Positions 36,413 to 50,458 of a stretch of DNA of 64,000 nucleotides are shown one piece after another. A program made the position numbers and the translations under genes. Each line of letters starts with the position of its first letter. Positions within the stretch are counted from its first letter, which is position 1. This stretch comes from Sulfuricystis thermophila. Lineage in GTDB: Bacteria > Pseudomonadota > Gammaproteobacteria > Burkholderiales > Rhodocyclaceae. The stretch lies in the NCBI RefSeq assembly GCF_004323595.1, contig NZ_AP019373.1, forward strand, positions 1,426,001 to 1,490,000. Reading direction: 5' to 3'. The notes under the pieces are model-generated. The model worked only from the letters and a program-made list of their open reading frames with translations, searched no databases and was not told the DNA's origin.

Positions 36413-36944
36413 CGATCATCCGTTCGATCTCGGCGAGCGGGGGCAGTTCCGCAAGACTGCGCAGGCCGAGATCATCGAGAAATTTGCGGGTGGTGGCATA
36501 TAGGGCCGGGCGGCCGGGCGCATCGCGGTGGCCGACGACATCGACCCAGCCGCGCCCTTCCAGGGTCTTGATCACGTTCGGCGAGACGGCGACGCCGCGG
36601 ATCTCCTCGATGTCGCCGCGCGTCACCGGCTGGCGATAGGCGATGATCGCCAGCGTTTCCATCACGGCGCGCGAGTAGCGGGGCGGCCGCTCGTTCTTGA
36701 GGCGATCGAGGAACACCTGGTATTCCGGTCGCGTCTGGAAACGCCAGCCGGAGGCCAGTTGCACCAGTTCGACGCCCCGGTCATGCCAGTCGCGCTTCAG
36801 ATCATCGAGCAGCGCACGCCAGGTATCGTCGTCGAAGTCTTCGTCGAAAAGCTTTTTCAGCTCGGCCAGCGGCAGCGGTTCGGGAGCTGCAAGCAGCGCC
36901 GTCTCGAGCACCTTCTTGTAGTCTTCAGGCTTATAGAGCTGCAT
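36267..36944 (-). CDS. scpB: Segregation and condensation protein B
   Basis: A 225-residue ScpB with two winged-helix domains: '[20 protein letters not shown]' and '[20 protein letters not shown]', then '[20 protein letters not shown]'. The last ~48 residues are low-complexity (Asp/Glu/His/Thr-rich) and share DNA with the start of rluB. ScpB works with ScpA and Smc as the kleisin-associated condensin complex. It overlaps scpA by 14 bases. Confidence 0.95.
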   Translation of the reverse strand: MQLYKPEDYKKVLETALLAAPEPLPLAELKKLFDEDFDDDTWRALLDDLKRDWHDRGVELVQLASGWRFQTRPEYQVFLDRLKNERPPRYSRAVMETLAIIAYRQPVTRGDIEEIRGVAVSPNVIKTLEGRGWVDVVGHRDAPGRPALYATTRKFLDDLGLRSLAELPPLAEIERMIDANTHETRESPETHDTALHDASPPTQGDAFPAADENDTSGQVVAAGEA

Positions 36945-37764
36945 CGTTTTTCATTTTCACATAAATCGGGGCGAGTGCCTCGCTCTGGGTGATCTCGATC
37001 AGACTCTCGCGTGCCAGCTCGAGGATCGCCAGAAAGCTGACGATCATGCCGGCGACACCCGCCTGTGCGGCCGTCGCAGCGAACAGCTCCTCGAACATCA
37101 CGTACCCTCGCCCCTGCAGGTGACGCAGCACGACACTCATCGTCTCGCGCACCGAGAGTTCCTCGCGTTGCACGCGGTGATGCTGCTTGACGCGGGCACG
37201 CTGCATCAGCGAAAGCCATACCGCGAGCAGGTCATGCAGGTTCACTTCCGGCGCGCGCGCGGCGACTTTTTCCGCTACCCAGACACTCGCCCACTCGTAG
37301 TCTCGACTCACCTGGGGCAGCGCATCGAGGCGCGCGGCGGCGAGTTTGATGCGCTCGTATTCCATCAGCCGGCGCACCAGTTCGGCACGCGGATCCTCGG
37401 GCTCACCGCTCTCGGTCTTCGCCGGGCGCGGCAGCAGCATGCGCGACTTGATCTCGAGCAACATCGCCGCCATCAGCAGGTAATCGGCTGCCAGTTCGAG
37501 GTTGCTGCGCCGCATCGCCTCGACGTATTCGAGATATTGCGCGGTGAGCGGCGCCATCGGGATGTCGAGGATGTTGACGTTGGCCTTGCGGATCAGATAG
37601 AGCAACAGGTCGAGCGGCCCTTCGAAGGCGTCGAGGAACACCTCCAGGGCGTCCGGCGGGATGTAGAGGTCGCGCGGCAGCTCCGGCAAGGGTTCGCCGT
37701 AGAGCTTCGGCACATGCGCTTCCGACTGTGCCGACTCGGCGCCAAGTTTCTGCGTTTCCGTCAT
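36931..37764 (-). CDS. scpA: Segregation and condensation protein A
   Basis: A 277-residue kleisin: '[24 protein letters not shown]' (two parts) in the N-terminal Smc-binding helix region and a C-terminal winged helix ('[20 protein letters not shown]'). It bridges the Smc heads and carries ScpB. It starts at ATG 37764, overlapping the thioesterase stop (ATGA). The smc gene is in the same window 8 kb away, so all three condensin genes are close. Confidence 0.96.
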   Translation of the reverse strand: MTETQKLGAESAQSEAHVPKLYGEPLPELPRDLYIPPDALEVFLDAFEGPLDLLLYLIRKANVNILDIPMAPLTAQYLEYVEAMRRSNLELAADYLLMAAMLLEIKSRMLLPRPAKTESGEPEDPRAELVRRLMEYERIKLAAARLDALPQVSRDYEWASVWVAEKVAARAPEVNLHDLLAVWLSLMQRARVKQHHRVQREELSVRETMSVVLRHLQGRGYVMFEELFAATAAQAGVAGMIVSFLAILELARESLIEITQSEALAPIYVKMKNDAAL

Positions 37765-38243
37765 GACACCGTATAGGCCGCGGTGCCCACCGCGATCAGA
37801 TCGCTGCGGTCGTTGAACAGTTCCATGCGCGCCACCGCGACCTTGTTGCCGGTTCTGAGCGGATAGCCGCGGGCGAGAAAGCGCAGGCCGTCACCGGGAC
37901 GCAGATAATCGACGCGCAGATCGATGGTGCCGATACGCGCAAAGCGCTCGAGCACCTCCTCGACCGGCTTGCCCTTGAGCTTCTGCTGCACGCCGAGGAA
38001 CGCGACCAGTCCGCCGGTGACGTCGAGCACCGCGGAGATCACGCCGCCGTGCAGGATGTTGCGCACGTAGTTGCCGACCAGCTCCGGCCGCATCGCGAAG
38101 GAGAGCTCCGGACGGTCGTGGTGCAACGACAGCACGTCGATGCCGAGGACGCGATTGAACGGCATGCGCTCGACGAAGCTCTCGCGGATGATCGCCAACA
38201 ACCGCGCCTCTTCGGCCCCGGCAATGTCCGTGTCGCGCTTCAC
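37761..38243 (-). CDS. Hotdog-fold acyl-CoA thioesterase (YigI/PaaI-like)
   Basis: A 160-residue hotdog protein with the PaaI/YigI signature 'NILHGGVISAVLDVTGGLVAF' in two parts and 'IDLRVDYLRPG'. Family members hydrolyse acyl-CoA thioesters; the closest resemblance is to YigI-type medium- and long-chain enzymes. It overlaps trpS (ATGA) and scpA (ATGA), so the trpS-thioesterase-scpA-scpB-rluB genes look translationally coupled. Confidence 0.85.
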   Translation of the reverse strand: MKRDTDIAGAEEARLLAIIRESFVERMPFNRVLGIDVLSLHHDRPELSFAMRPELVGNYVRNILHGGVISAVLDVTGGLVAFLGVQQKLKGKPVEEVLERFARIGTIDLRVDYLRPGDGLRFLARGYPLRTGNKVAVARMELFNDRSDLIAVGTAAYTVS

Positions 38244-39442
38244 GAGTAGTCCAGTCCCATCGCCTCACGCACGTCGCGCATCGTCTCCTGCGCGAGCTTG
38301 CGCGCCTTCTCGCAACCATCGGCGATGATGTTCCTCACCAGCTGCGGGTCTTCCTCGTAACGCCGCGCGCGTTCGCGCATCGGTTCCTGCTCCTTCAGCA
38401 CAGCTTCGATCACCGGTTGCTTGCATTCGAGGCAACCGATGCCGGCCGAGGTGCAACCCTGGCGCACCCAGGTTTTCACCTCATCGTTCGAATAGATTTG
38501 GTGGAACTGCCAGACCGGGCATTTTTCCGGGTCACCGGGATCGCTGCGTCGCACGCGCGCCGGATCGGTCTGCATGGTGCGGATCTTCTTGCGGATCGAC
38601 TCCTCGTCCTCTCTGAGGGCGATGGTGTTGCCATAGGACTTCGACATCTTCTGGCCGTCGAGACCGGGCATGCGCGATGCCTGAGTGAGCAGCGCCGTAG
38701 GCTCGACGAGGATCATCTTGCCGCTGCCTTCGAGATAGCCGAACAGCCGTTCGCGGTCGCCATGTGACAGGCTCTGCGCTTCCTCGAGGATCGCATGGGC
38801 CTGTTCGAGCGCGCTCTCGTCGCCTTTCTCCTGAAAACGCAGGCGCAGCTCTTCATAGAGCCGGGCGCGCTTGCCGCCGAGCTTCTTCACCGCCTCTTTC
38901 GCCTTTTCCTCGAAGCCGGGCTCGCGGCCGTAGAGATGATTGAAGCGGCGCGCGATCTCGCGCGCGAATTCCAGGTGCGGCACCTGATCCTCGCCGACCG
39001 GCACCTTGTCGGCGCGATAGATCAATATGTCGGCGGCTTGCAGGAGCGGATAGCCGAGGAAGCCATAGGTCGTCAGATCCTTGTGGGTGAGCTTCTCCTG
39101 CTGATCTTTGTAGGTTGGCACACGCTCGAGCCAGGAGAGCGGCGTCATCATGGAGAGGAGCAGATGCAATTCGGCATGTTCCGGCACGCGCGACTGGATG
39201 AAGATCGTCGCCTGTGCCGGATCGACGCCCGCCGCCAGCCAGTCGATCACCATGTCCCAGGCGTTCTGGGCGATGCCGCCCGGCTCGTCATAGGCGGTCG
39301 TCAACGCATGCCAGTCGGCGACGAAGAACAGGCAGGGATACTCGTGCTGGAGCTTGATCCAGTTGGCCAGCACGCCGTGATAGTGCCCCAGATGTAGGCG
39401 GCCGGTGGGACGCATCCCGGAAAGGACTCTTTCGACGAACAT
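38240..39442 (-). CDS. trpS: Tryptophan-tRNA ligase
   Basis: A 400-residue class I synthetase: 'SGMRPTGRLHLGHYHGVLANW' (HIGH-type motif HLGH, two parts), 'VGEDQVPHLEFAREIA' and the KMSKS loop 'GLDGQKMSKSYGNTI'. It is longer than the ~335-residue E. coli enzyme because of an insertion after the HIGH half, as in the longer bacterial TrpRS group. It charges tRNA-Trp. The M50 peptidase gene ends three bases upstream. Confidence 0.97.
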   Translation of the reverse strand: MFVERVLSGMRPTGRLHLGHYHGVLANWIKLQHEYPCLFFVADWHALTTAYDEPGGIAQNAWDMVIDWLAAGVDPAQATIFIQSRVPEHAELHLLLSMMTPLSWLERVPTYKDQQEKLTHKDLTTYGFLGYPLLQAADILIYRADKVPVGEDQVPHLEFAREIARRFNHLYGREPGFEEKAKEAVKKLGGKRARLYEELRLRFQEKGDESALEQAHAILEEAQSLSHGDRERLFGYLEGSGKMILVEPTALLTQASRMPGLDGQKMSKSYGNTIALREDEESIRKKIRTMQTDPARVRRSDPGDPEKCPVWQFHQIYSNDEVKTWVRQGCTSAGIGCLECKQPVIEAVLKEQEPMRERARRYEEDPQLVRNIIADGCEKARKLAQETMRDVREAMGLDYS

Positions 39443-39445
39443 GAT

Positions 39446-40093
39446 TTACAGGGCAAACAGGTTTTTGATGAAAAAGAGGAAGATGCGCATCAGTGGCGTC
39501 AGGATCAGGTCGAGCCCGCCGAGGAACAACAGCGCGAGCAGGATCGCGAAACCGAAGCGTTCGAGCTGCGCGAAGCGCCACGCCAGCCGGTGCGGCAACA
39601 GGCTCACCGCGATGCGCCCGCCGTCGAGCGGCGGGATCGGCAACAGGTTCAGCAGCATCAGCACCGCGTTGACGTTGATGCCGGCGCGCGCCATCTCGGC
39701 GAGCGGCAGGCTGTAGGCATTCTCGGGCATCACCACCGCGAGCTTCAGCACCAGCGCCCAAGCCAGCGCCATCGCCAGATTCGCACCGGGGCCGGCGGCA
39801 GCCACCCAGAGCATGTCCTGCTTCGGATGCCGCAGGCGGCCGAAATCCACCGGCACCGGTTTCGCCCAGCCAAAGAGAAACTGTCCCTTGCTGAAGAACA
39901 GCAGCAGCGCGGGCACCAGCAAGGTGCCGACCGGATCGACATGTTTGACCGGATTGAGGGTGATGCGACCGAGCAGCCAGGCGGTAGGATCGCCGAAATG
40001 CCGCGCCACGTAACCGTGGGCGGCCTCGTGCAGCGTGATGGCGAAAATCACCGGGATGGCGTGGATCGCCAGCGACTGGATCAGGTTTTCCAT
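39446..40093 (-). CDS. Site-2-protease-like M50 membrane peptidase
   Basis: A 215-residue multi-pass protein with the zinc motif HEXXH as 'ITLHEAAHGYVA' (near 20-31) and the third ligand in 'LLNLLPIPPLDGGRI'. The compact form lacks a PDZ domain, unlike RseP. It may cleave membrane-bound substrates, but its target is unknown. Conserved next to trpS and Sua5/YciO genes in betaproteobacteria. PAL140 E3 separates it from the upstream Sua5-like gene. Confidence 0.92.
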   Translation of the reverse strand: MENLIQSLAIHAIPVIFAITLHEAAHGYVARHFGDPTAWLLGRITLNPVKHVDPVGTLLVPALLLFFSKGQFLFGWAKPVPVDFGRLRHPKQDMLWVAAAGPGANLAMALAWALVLKLAVVMPENAYSLPLAEMARAGINVNAVLMLLNLLPIPPLDGGRIAVSLLPHRLAWRFAQLERFGFAILLALLFLGGLDLILTPLMRIFLFFIKNLFAL

Positions 40094-40112
40094 GGGTGGG
40101 ATTGTAAGCGAG

Positions 40113-40256
40113 GGAAACCCCTGCGAAACGCCGCGAGCGGGATGATAGCTCGGCGCACGGAGCGCAGCGACCGAGACATATCAACGAGATAGGCGAGGGA
40201 GTGAGCACCGCGCAACGCAGCAGACCGCCCGCGCAGCCAGTTTCGCAGGGGTTTCC
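40113..40256 (+). repeat. PAL140 palindromic element, copy E3
   Basis: A 144-bp element with perfect 17-bp terminal arms (GGAAACCCCTGCGAAAC left, its complement right). These are unrelated in sequence to the arms of E1, E2, E4 and E6. The core GGAGCGCAGCGACCGAGACA and GGCGAGGGAGTGAGCACCGC matches E4 and E5, and the apical stem is TATC/GATA. It fills the gap between the Sua5-like and M50 genes. Confidence 0.85.
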
Positions 40257-40261
40257 GAGGC

Positions 40262-40897
40262 TCAGTCAGGGGTAGTAAGACCGAAAGGCTCCAGCGGCCC
40301 CTTGCCTGCCCGAAGCAAAGTGATCTGGCCGCCGACGAGCTCGATCACCGTCGTCATGCCGCTGCCGCAGGGCCCGGCGTCGATGATCACATCGACGACT
40401 GGATCGAGCCGTGCGCGGATCTCCTCCGGATCGGCGAGTGGCTCATTCTCGCCGGGAAGGATCAGCGTCGAACAGAGGATCGGTTCGTCCAGGGCGGCGA
40501 GCAGCGCGCGCGTCACCGGGTGGTCGGGCACGCGCAGACCGATGGTCTTCTTCTTTGGATGCAGCACGCGGCGCGGCAACTCCTTCGTGCCTTCGAGGAT
40601 GAAGGTGTAGGGCCCGGGAGTGGCGGCCTTGAGCAGCCGATATTGGGCGTTATCGACGCGCGCATAGGTGGCGATTTCAGACAGATCGCGGCACATCAGC
40701 GTGAAATGATGCCGCTCATCGACGCCTCTGATGCGCCGGATGCGTTCGAGCAGCGCGGCATCGCCGAGGTGCCCGCCCAGCGCATAGGCCGAATCGGTGG
40801 GGAAGACCGCCAGCCCGCCTTTGCGAACGAGCTCCGCGGCACGGTCGATCAGGCGCGGCTGCGGGTTCTTCGGATGAACCGCGAAACACTCCGCCAA
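40262..40897 (-). CDS. Sua5/YciO/YrdC-family protein
   Basis: A 211-residue YrdC-fold protein ('LAVFPTDSAYALGGHLG', 'HHFTLMCRDLSEIA', 'GPYTFILEGTKELPRR', 'TIGLRVPDHPVTRALL'). YrdC/TsaC makes threonylcarbamoyl-AMP for tRNA t6A; this variant looks more like YciO, whose role is less certain. The only plausible start is TTG 40897, two bases beyond the PHP gene stop. Confidence 0.88.
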   Translation of the reverse strand: MAECFAVHPKNPQPRLIDRAAELVRKGGLAVFPTDSAYALGGHLGDAALLERIRRIRGVDERHHFTLMCRDLSEIATYARVDNAQYRLLKAATPGPYTFILEGTKELPRRVLHPKKKTIGLRVPDHPVTRALLAALDEPILCSTLILPGENEPLADPEEIRARLDPVVDVIIDAGPCGSGMTTVIELVGGQITLLRAGKGPLEPFGLTTPD

Positions 40898-40898
40898 C

Positions 40899-41744
40899 TC
40901 ATTTCTCCCAGGCGGTCCACACCGGTGTCAGTCCTTCCGGCAACGGCGGCAGGCGACCGAGATCGGCATAGCTCTCGCCCGGGCCGTGGAAATCCGAGGC
41001 ACGCGAGGCGAGGAAACCGAATTCGCGGGCAATGGCGGCGAATTCGCGCAGCTCGGCATCGCAGGCGCTGCCGGAGACCACTTCGATGCCTTGCCCGCCG
41101 CAGTCCTTGAAGGCGCGATACAACTCGCGGCGCTCGCCGGCGGAGAGGCGATAGCGGCCCGGATGGGCGATCACCGCGATGCCGCCGGCGCCGCGGATCC
41201 AGCCGACGGCCTCGTGAAGCTCCGCCCAGGCATGGCTGACATAGCCGGGCTTGCCCTTGGCGAGCCAGTGCTCGAAAACGGTCTTCACGTCAGGCGCGAA
41301 GCCGCGTTCGACGATGTAGCGGGCAAAATGCGAACGTGAGATCAGCGCCGGATTGCCGACATATTTGAGCGCACCCTCATAGGCGCCGTCGATGCCGGCC
41401 TTGGCGAGTTCCTGCGCCATCAGGACGGCACGGGCATCCCGCCCGCTGCGCACCCTTGCGAGCCCCGCGCGCAGGGTCTCGTCGCGCGGATCGAAGTTCA
41501 GCCCGACGATATGCACGGTCTGGTCGTCGCCCCACGAGACGGAAATCTCGACACCGGTGACGAAGCGCAAACCGAGCGTCGCAGCCGCCGTCATCGCCTC
41601 GTCGAGTCCGCCGATTTCGTCGTGATCGGTGAGCGCCAGCAGATCGACGCCATTGGCATGGGCGCGCTCGACCACCGCGGCCGGCGCGAGCAGCCCGTCG
41701 GAGACGGTCGAATGGCAATGCAGGTCGGGATTCGCCGGCATCAT
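40899..41744 (-). CDS. PHP-domain phosphoesterase (YciV/RNase AM type)
   Basis: A 281-residue PHP protein: '[13 protein letters not shown]' (metal ligands HxH), '[11 protein letters not shown]', 'VTGVEISV', 'IAHPGRY' and C-terminal '[10 protein letters not shown]'. The YciV family includes 3',5'-nucleotide phosphatases and the 5'-3' RNase AM that trims 5' ends of rRNA. Adjacent to the YciO-like gene, as yciV-yciO are in E. coli. Start at ATG 41744, overlapping the galU stop. Confidence 0.9.
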   Translation of the reverse strand: MMPANPDLHCHSTVSDGLLAPAAVVERAHANGVDLLALTDHDEIGGLDEAMTAAATLGLRFVTGVEISVSWGDDQTVHIVGLNFDPRDETLRAGLARVRSGRDARAVLMAQELAKAGIDGAYEGALKYVGNPALISRSHFARYIVERGFAPDVKTVFEHWLAKGKPGYVSHAWAELHEAVGWIRGAGGIAVIAHPGRYRLSAGERRELYRAFKDCGGQGIEVVSGSACDAELREFAAIAREFGFLASRASDFHGPGESYADLGRLPPLPEGLTPVWTAWEK

Positions 41745-42616
41745 CGCAACAGATCCGACGATTTCAGCCAGGCAGCGAAATCGGCGCCGACTTCGGGATG
41801 GCGCAGCGCATATTCGACGGTGGCGCGCAGGTAGCCGAGCTTCGAGCCGCAGTCATAGCGCACGCCATGATAGCGATAGGCGAGCACCTGCTGTTCATTG
41901 AGCAGTGCCGCGATCGCATCGGTGAGCTGGATCTCGCCGCCGGCGCCGGCCTGGGCCCTTTCCAGATGATCGAAGATGCGCGCGGTCAGCACATAGCGGC
42001 CGACCACTGCCAGCGTCGAGGGGGCGGCCTCGGGCTTCGGCTTCTCGACGATGGCCGTCACCCGCTCGACACGCTCGGCCAAAGGCTGCGCGGCGACGAT
42101 GCCATAGCTGGCGGTGTCCTCGCGCGGCACGTCCTGCACGCCGAGGATCGAGCAGCGGTAGTAATCGTAGGCTTCGACCATCTGCTTCATCACCGGCACG
42201 TCATTGTCGAGCAGGTCGTCGGCCAAGAGCACTGCGAAGGGTTCGTCGCCGATCACCGGCTTCGCGCAGAGCACCGCATGTCCCAGGCCGAGCGCCTCGG
42301 CCTGGCGGATGTAGATGCAGTTGATGTGCTTGGGCAGCAGGTGCTGGACGAAGTCGAGCAGCTCTTTCTTGCCGCGCCTCTCCAGCTCGCTTTCCAGCTC
42401 GTAGGCCTTGTCGAAGTGATCCTCGATCGCGCGTTTCGAGCGGCCGGTGACGAAGATCATGTCGGTGATGCCGGCGGCGACGGCTTCTTCGACCGCATAC
42501 TGGATCAGCGGCTTGTCGACGATCGGCAGCATTTCCTTCGGGCTCGCCTTGGTGGCGGGCAGGAAGCGCGTGCCCATGCCGGCGACTGGAAAAACCGCCT
42601 TGCTGACCTTTTGCAT
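41741..42616 (-). CDS. galU: UTP-glucose-1-phosphate uridylyltransferase
   Basis: A 291-residue GalU with the nucleotide-binding '[20 protein letters not shown]', '[15 protein letters not shown]' and '[13 protein letters not shown]'. It makes UDP-glucose for surface polysaccharides and trehalose. The ATG at 42616 has AGGAGG five bases upstream; the GTG at 42619 is not favoured. Confidence 0.97.
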   Translation of the reverse strand: MQKVSKAVFPVAGMGTRFLPATKASPKEMLPIVDKPLIQYAVEEAVAAGITDMIFVTGRSKRAIEDHFDKAYELESELERRGKKELLDFVQHLLPKHINCIYIRQAEALGLGHAVLCAKPVIGDEPFAVLLADDLLDNDVPVMKQMVEAYDYYRCSILGVQDVPREDTASYGIVAAQPLAERVERVTAIVEKPKPEAAPSTLAVVGRYVLTARIFDHLERAQAGAGGEIQLTDAIAALLNEQQVLAYRYHGVRYDCGSKLGYLRATVEYALRHPEVGADFAAWLKSSDLLR

Positions 42617-42707
42617 CACATCCTCCTTGCCAGGCGGTTTTCGGTGCAGGCGAATGCCCGCGCAGCGGGCGTTATGCCGGAGCCAAATACGGTTTTCTTG
42701 ACAGATC

Positions 42708-45894
<3,187 letters not shown>

Positions 45895-45898
<4 letters not shown>

Positions 45899-48800
45899 GC
45901 CGCCGCCTCCTTGTCCGCCATGCGCAGGGCTTCTTCGATGTCGACCTCGACGACGCGCGAGACGCCCTGTTCCTGCATGGTCACGCCGATCAGTTGCTGC
46001 GCCATCTCCATCGTGATCTTGCTGTGCGTGATGAAGACGAACTGCGTCTGGCGCGACATGCGCTTGACCATTTCACAGTAACGCACCGTGTTCGAGTCGT
46101 CGAGCGGCGCGTCGACCTCGTCGAGCATGCAAAACGGCGCCGGATTGAGCTGGAACAAGGCGAACACCAGGGCGATCGCGGTGAGCGCCTTCTCGCCGCC
46201 GGAGAGCAGATGGATCGTCGAATTGCGCTTGCCCGGCGGCTGCGCCATGATCTGGATGCCGGCATCGAGGATCTCCTCGCCGGTGAGGATCAGCTTCGCC
46301 TCGCCGCCGCCGAACAGTTCCGGGAACAGGGCGCCGAAATTGGCATTCACCTTGTCGTAGGTTTCCTGCAATTGCTCGCGCGTCTCGCGGTCGATGCGGC
46401 GGATCGCGTCCTCCAACGTGCCGATCGCCGTGGCGAGATCGGCCGACTGCTCGTCGAGGAAGCCCTTGCGCTCCTGCGCGTTCGCCAGCTCTTCGAGCGC
46501 GGCCAGATTGACCGGCCCCAACGCCTCGATCTCGTTGGCCAGCCGCGTGATTTCCGCCTGCAAGACGCTGTCGCGCAGGTTGGTAGTCAATTCGGCGGCC
46601 AGCGCCGCCTCGTCTTCGGGGCTCGCGACATGGGCTTCCTTGAGCCGCTCCTGGAACTGTTCGACATTGAGCTCGGCCGCCTGCAGCTTGAGCTTCAGTT
46701 CGTTGATCCGGTCACGCGCCGGTTGCAGCCCCTGCTCGATCTTCAAACGCTCCTCGTCGAGGCTGCGCAGCGCCGCGGCGGCCACTTCGAGTTCGTTGCG
46801 CCGCTCCGCCAGCGTGGCCTCCTGGGCTCCCTTGGTCGCCAGGGCGGTCTGCAATTGCTGCTGGAAGACTTCGTCGCTGATCGCGGCCAGCTCCTGCGTC
46901 GCCTGCGCGCGCTCCTGGGCCACCTGGGCCAGCTGGCGGCGCGCGGTTTCGGCGGCGCGCGCGTTGTCTTCGAGCTTGCCGCGGCATTCCTTCTCGGAGA
47001 AGCCTGCTTCCTGCGCCTCGCGGGCGAGTTGGTGTTCGAGCGCGCGCGCCTCGCGCAGCGCCGTGTCGCGCTGGCGTTGCAGTTCCAGCGCGGCTTCCAT
47101 GCGCGCGCGCGCTGCCGCCAATGCTTCGCGGGCACGCGCGGCCTCGTCTTCGGCAGTGACGAGTGATGCCTTTTCCTCTTCCTCGACGCGAATGATCTCG
47201 TCGAGATCGCGCGTCAATTGCGCCGCCCGTTCGTCGAAACGCGCCTGCGCCTGGTTGAGCTTCAAGGCCTCGACCTGCGCCGCATGGCGGCGGCTCTGCG
47301 CCTCCTGCACCGCGCGCCGCGCCTCGGCGAGCTGCTGTTGGCCGGCAGCGACCGCCTGTTCGGCGGCAAGCTGCGCTTCACGCGCTACACTTTCTGCCTC
47401 TTCGAGCGCCTCGATCTGCGCAGCCAACGTTTCGATCTCGCGCTGGCGCTCGATGACGCCGTGGGTCTTGACGTCCGGCACGTAGAGGGTGAGACCGGCC
47501 GGTGTGGCCAGATGGCCAGCGCGACCAATACGCCAACCCGCGCCTTCGAGCAGGGCGGCATCGTCCGCGACGGTGCGCACGTCGCCGAGCCATTCGTCGA
47601 GCACTGCGGCCCAGCGCGTATCGCGGCAGCGCACCTTGGCGCGCAGGCTGTCGGCCGGCGGAGTGGCTTCCGGCGTCGCCTCCGGCAACGCCAGCGCGAC
47701 GGTGGCCGGCGGTGGCGTGGTCAGGGCTTTTTGCAGCGCCTCACGGCTGGCTGGCACGGCCATCAGCCGTTCGCGCAGCACGGCCTCGACGGCGGTCTCC
47801 CAGCCCGGCTCGACTTCCAAGGCATGCCAGAGCGGCTCGGCAGCCGAAAGCCCCAAGTCGGCGAGCCAGCCGGCGAGATCGCCGCCCTGACCGACGCGGG
47901 ACTGCAATTGCGCCAGCGCATCGTGGCGCGCGCGCGCGGAGGTAGTGGCACGGTGGGCGGCGGCCAGCGCCTCGCGCTTCTCGCGCAGCGCCGCTTCGAG
48001 GAGCGGCTGACGCTCCTGCAGTTCCGCAAGCCGCGCCTGAGCCGTTTCCAGCCCGGCCTCGGCCGCGGCTTCGGCTTCCTGTGCGCGAGCGAGCTCACCG
48101 GCATCGGGCGCGACCAGAGCGGCTCGCTCGGCATCGATGCGGCTTTTACGCTGGGCGAGATTGTCGAGCGCGCGCAGCGCATGGCTGCGATCGGCCTCGG
48201 CAAGCCGCAGCGCCTGTTCGGCGGCATTCAACGCCTTGCGGGCTTCGCTGACCTGGGCTTCGGCCTCCCTGACGGCCTCTTCGGCTTCGGGCAGGCGTGC
48301 GGCCGCTTCCTCGTGGCGGGCCGCCGCGGTGACGGCGCGCTCGCGCGAGTTTTCCAGCAGCGCATTCCAGCGCAGCTCTTCCTCCTCGACGCGGCGCATC
48401 TCGGCAGACCAGTGCGCCTCCTGCACATCGAGCTGGCCCAGGCGGGCCTCCAGCCGCGCACGGGCATCGCGCAGGTGGGCGATCTCGGTTTCCAACCGCT
48501 TGACCTCGGCATTGGCCGCGTACATCTCGGCCTGGGCGGCATGCAGCGCATCGGAGGCGGCGAAATGCGCTTCGCGCGCCTGCTCGACGCGCACTTCGAT
48601 CTCCCGCAGGCGCGCCGTCTCGGCCTCGACCGCGTTGATCTGCTCGGCGACCTGGCGTGCGAGCCGCTCGGCCTCGGCCTGCGCGTCGTTGCGTTTTTTC
48701 AGCCAGAGCAAGCTCTGGCGACGGTTCAGGCGCGCCTGCAGATCGCGGTAACGCCGCGCCACTTCGGCCTGCGCCTCGAGACGTTCCACCTGGCCGGCGA

Positions 48801-49401
48801 GCTCGTTGCGGATGTCATCGACGCGGGCGAGATTTTCACGCGCGTCTTCGAGACGGCCCTCGGTCTCCTTGCGCCGTTCCTTGTATTTCGTCACGCCGGC
48901 CGCTTCTTCGAGGAACCAGCGCAGCTCCTCGGGTTTGGACTCGATGATGCGCGAGATCATCCCCTGGCCAATGATCGCGTAGGCGCGCGGCCCCAGCCCG
49001 GTGCCGAGGAACAGGTCGATCACGTCGCGGCGGCGCACGTGCAGGTTGTTGATGTAATAGTTCGAATTGCCGTCGCGGTCGAGGGTACGCTTGACGGTGA
49101 TTTCGGCATATTGCCCCCACTGCCCGCCGACCCGTCCTTGCGAATTGTCGAAGAACAGTTCGACGCTGGCCCGGCCGACTTCCTTGCGCGTGCCGGAGCC
49201 TTTGAAGATCACGTCCTGGATCGATTCGCCGCGCAGTTCGGAGGCCTTCGATTCGCCCAGCACCCAGCGCACCGCGTCGATGATGTTCGACTTGCCGCAG
49301 CCGTTGGGCCCGACCACGCCTGCGAGCTGGTTCGGAAACACGACGGTGGTCGGCTCGACGAAAGACTTGAAGCCGGCGATCTTGAGCTTGGTGAGGCGCA
49401 C
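45895..49401 (-). CDS. smc: Chromosome segregation ATPase Smc
   Basis: A 1168-residue SMC: N-terminal Walker A 'GVVGPNGCGKSN' (~29-40), Q-loop, long coiled coils (~170-500 and ~650-1000), a hinge near 510-620, C-terminal signature 'LLSGGEKALTAIALVFALF' and Walker B 'FCMLDEVDAPLDD'. It forms the condensin with ScpAB. The family start 'MRLTKLKIAGFKSF' fits GTG 49401; the longer frame is spurious. A minus-strand TATAAT at 49441-49446 is a likely -10 box, though its -35 is weak. Confidence 0.97.
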
Positions 49402-49495
49402 GTCAGGGGGGGAAAATGCTGTCCGGGGAATGAACGGCGCATTATAGACGGTGCGACCCAGTACAATTCGCGGCCCAGCCGTCACGGAACCGACC

Positions 49496-50458
49496 ATGCA
49501 AAACCCGTCCTCCGCCTTGCCTAATGCAATCGACACCGCCGCCGTCGAAGCCCTCTTCGAGCTGCCCTTCGCCGATCTGCTCTACCGCGCGCAAACCGTC
49601 CATCGCCAGCATTTCGACCCGAACAAGATCCAGCGCTCGACGCTGCTGTCGATCAAGACCGGCGGCTGCTCGGAAGATTGCGGCTATTGCTCGCAATCGG
49701 CGCGGCGCGACAAAGCCACCGGCATCGAGCGCGGCAAGCTGCTCGATCTCGAAGAGGTCAAGCTCGCCGCCAAGGCCGCGAAGGACAAGGGCGCGACGCG
49801 TTTTTGCATGGGCGCCGCCTGGCGCGGGCCGAAGGATGGCGACCTCGACCGCGTCATCGAGATGGTGAAAGCCGTCAAAGATCTCGGCATGGAGGCCTGC
49901 CTGACGCTGGGGCTCCTGGGGCCGGGTCAGGCCGAAAAGCTCGCCGCGGCGGGACTGGACTACTACAACCACAACCTCGATACCGGCGCGGAGTTCTACG
50001 ACCAGATCATCACCACGCACAGCCAACAGGCGCGCATGGAAACCCTGATGAGCGTGCGCCAGGCCGGCATGAAGATCTGCTGCGGCGGCATCATCGGCAT
50101 GGGCGAGAGCCGCCGCGTGCGCGCCTCCCTGATCGCCCAGTTGGCGAACCTGAACCCGCCGCCGGAATCGGTGCCGATCAACCACCTGGTGGCGATTCCC
50201 GGCACGCCGCTGGAAAACGCGCCGCCGCTCGATCCGTTCGAGTTCGTGCGCACCATCGCCTGCGCGCGCATCACGATGCCGACCTCCTATGTCCGGCTCT
50301 CCGCCGGCCGCCAGCAGATGTCGGACGAGTTGCAGGCGCTGTGCTTCCTCGCCGGCGCGAACTCGATCTTCTATGGCGACAAGCTCCTCACCTCCGGCAA
50401 CCCGGAGGTGGCTCACGACGAAGCGCTGTTTGCGCGGCTGGGACTCACAGGATGCTAG
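49496..50458 (+). CDS. bioB: Biotin synthase
   Basis: A 320-residue radical-SAM enzyme: the 4Fe-4S motif '[11 protein letters not shown]' (CX3CX2C) and conserved 'YYNHNLDT' and '[10 protein letters not shown]'. It inserts sulfur into dethiobiotin. The ATG at 49496 follows CACGGAACC, and an upstream GTG-type extension is unlikely. It is divergent from smc and convergent with bioD (14-bp overlap). Confidence 0.97.
   Translation: MQNPSSALPNAIDTAAVEALFELPFADLLYRAQTVHRQHFDPNKIQRSTLLSIKTGGCSEDCGYCSQSARRDKATGIERGKLLDLEEVKLAAKAAKDKGATRFCMGAAWRGPKDGDLDRVIEMVKAVKDLGMEACLTLGLLGPGQAEKLAAAGLDYYNHNLDTGAEFYDQIITTHSQQARMETLMSVRQAGMKICCGGIIGMGESRRVRASLIAQLANLNPPPESVPINHLVAIPGTPLENAPPLDPFEFVRTIACARITMPTSYVRLSAGRQQMSDELQALCFLAGANSIFYGDKLLTSGNPEVAHDEALFARLGLTGC

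Noticed and set aside
41779-41802. Possible SR25 copy near the galU 3' end
   Set aside because: The text AAATCGGCGCCGACTTCGG shares only a short GC word with the family and lacks the GCTGGCGGGACGG half.
47218-49524. 768-codon plus-strand frame opposite smc
   Set aside because: It mirrors the coiled-coil coding of smc on the other strand and has no ribosome-binding site or motif.
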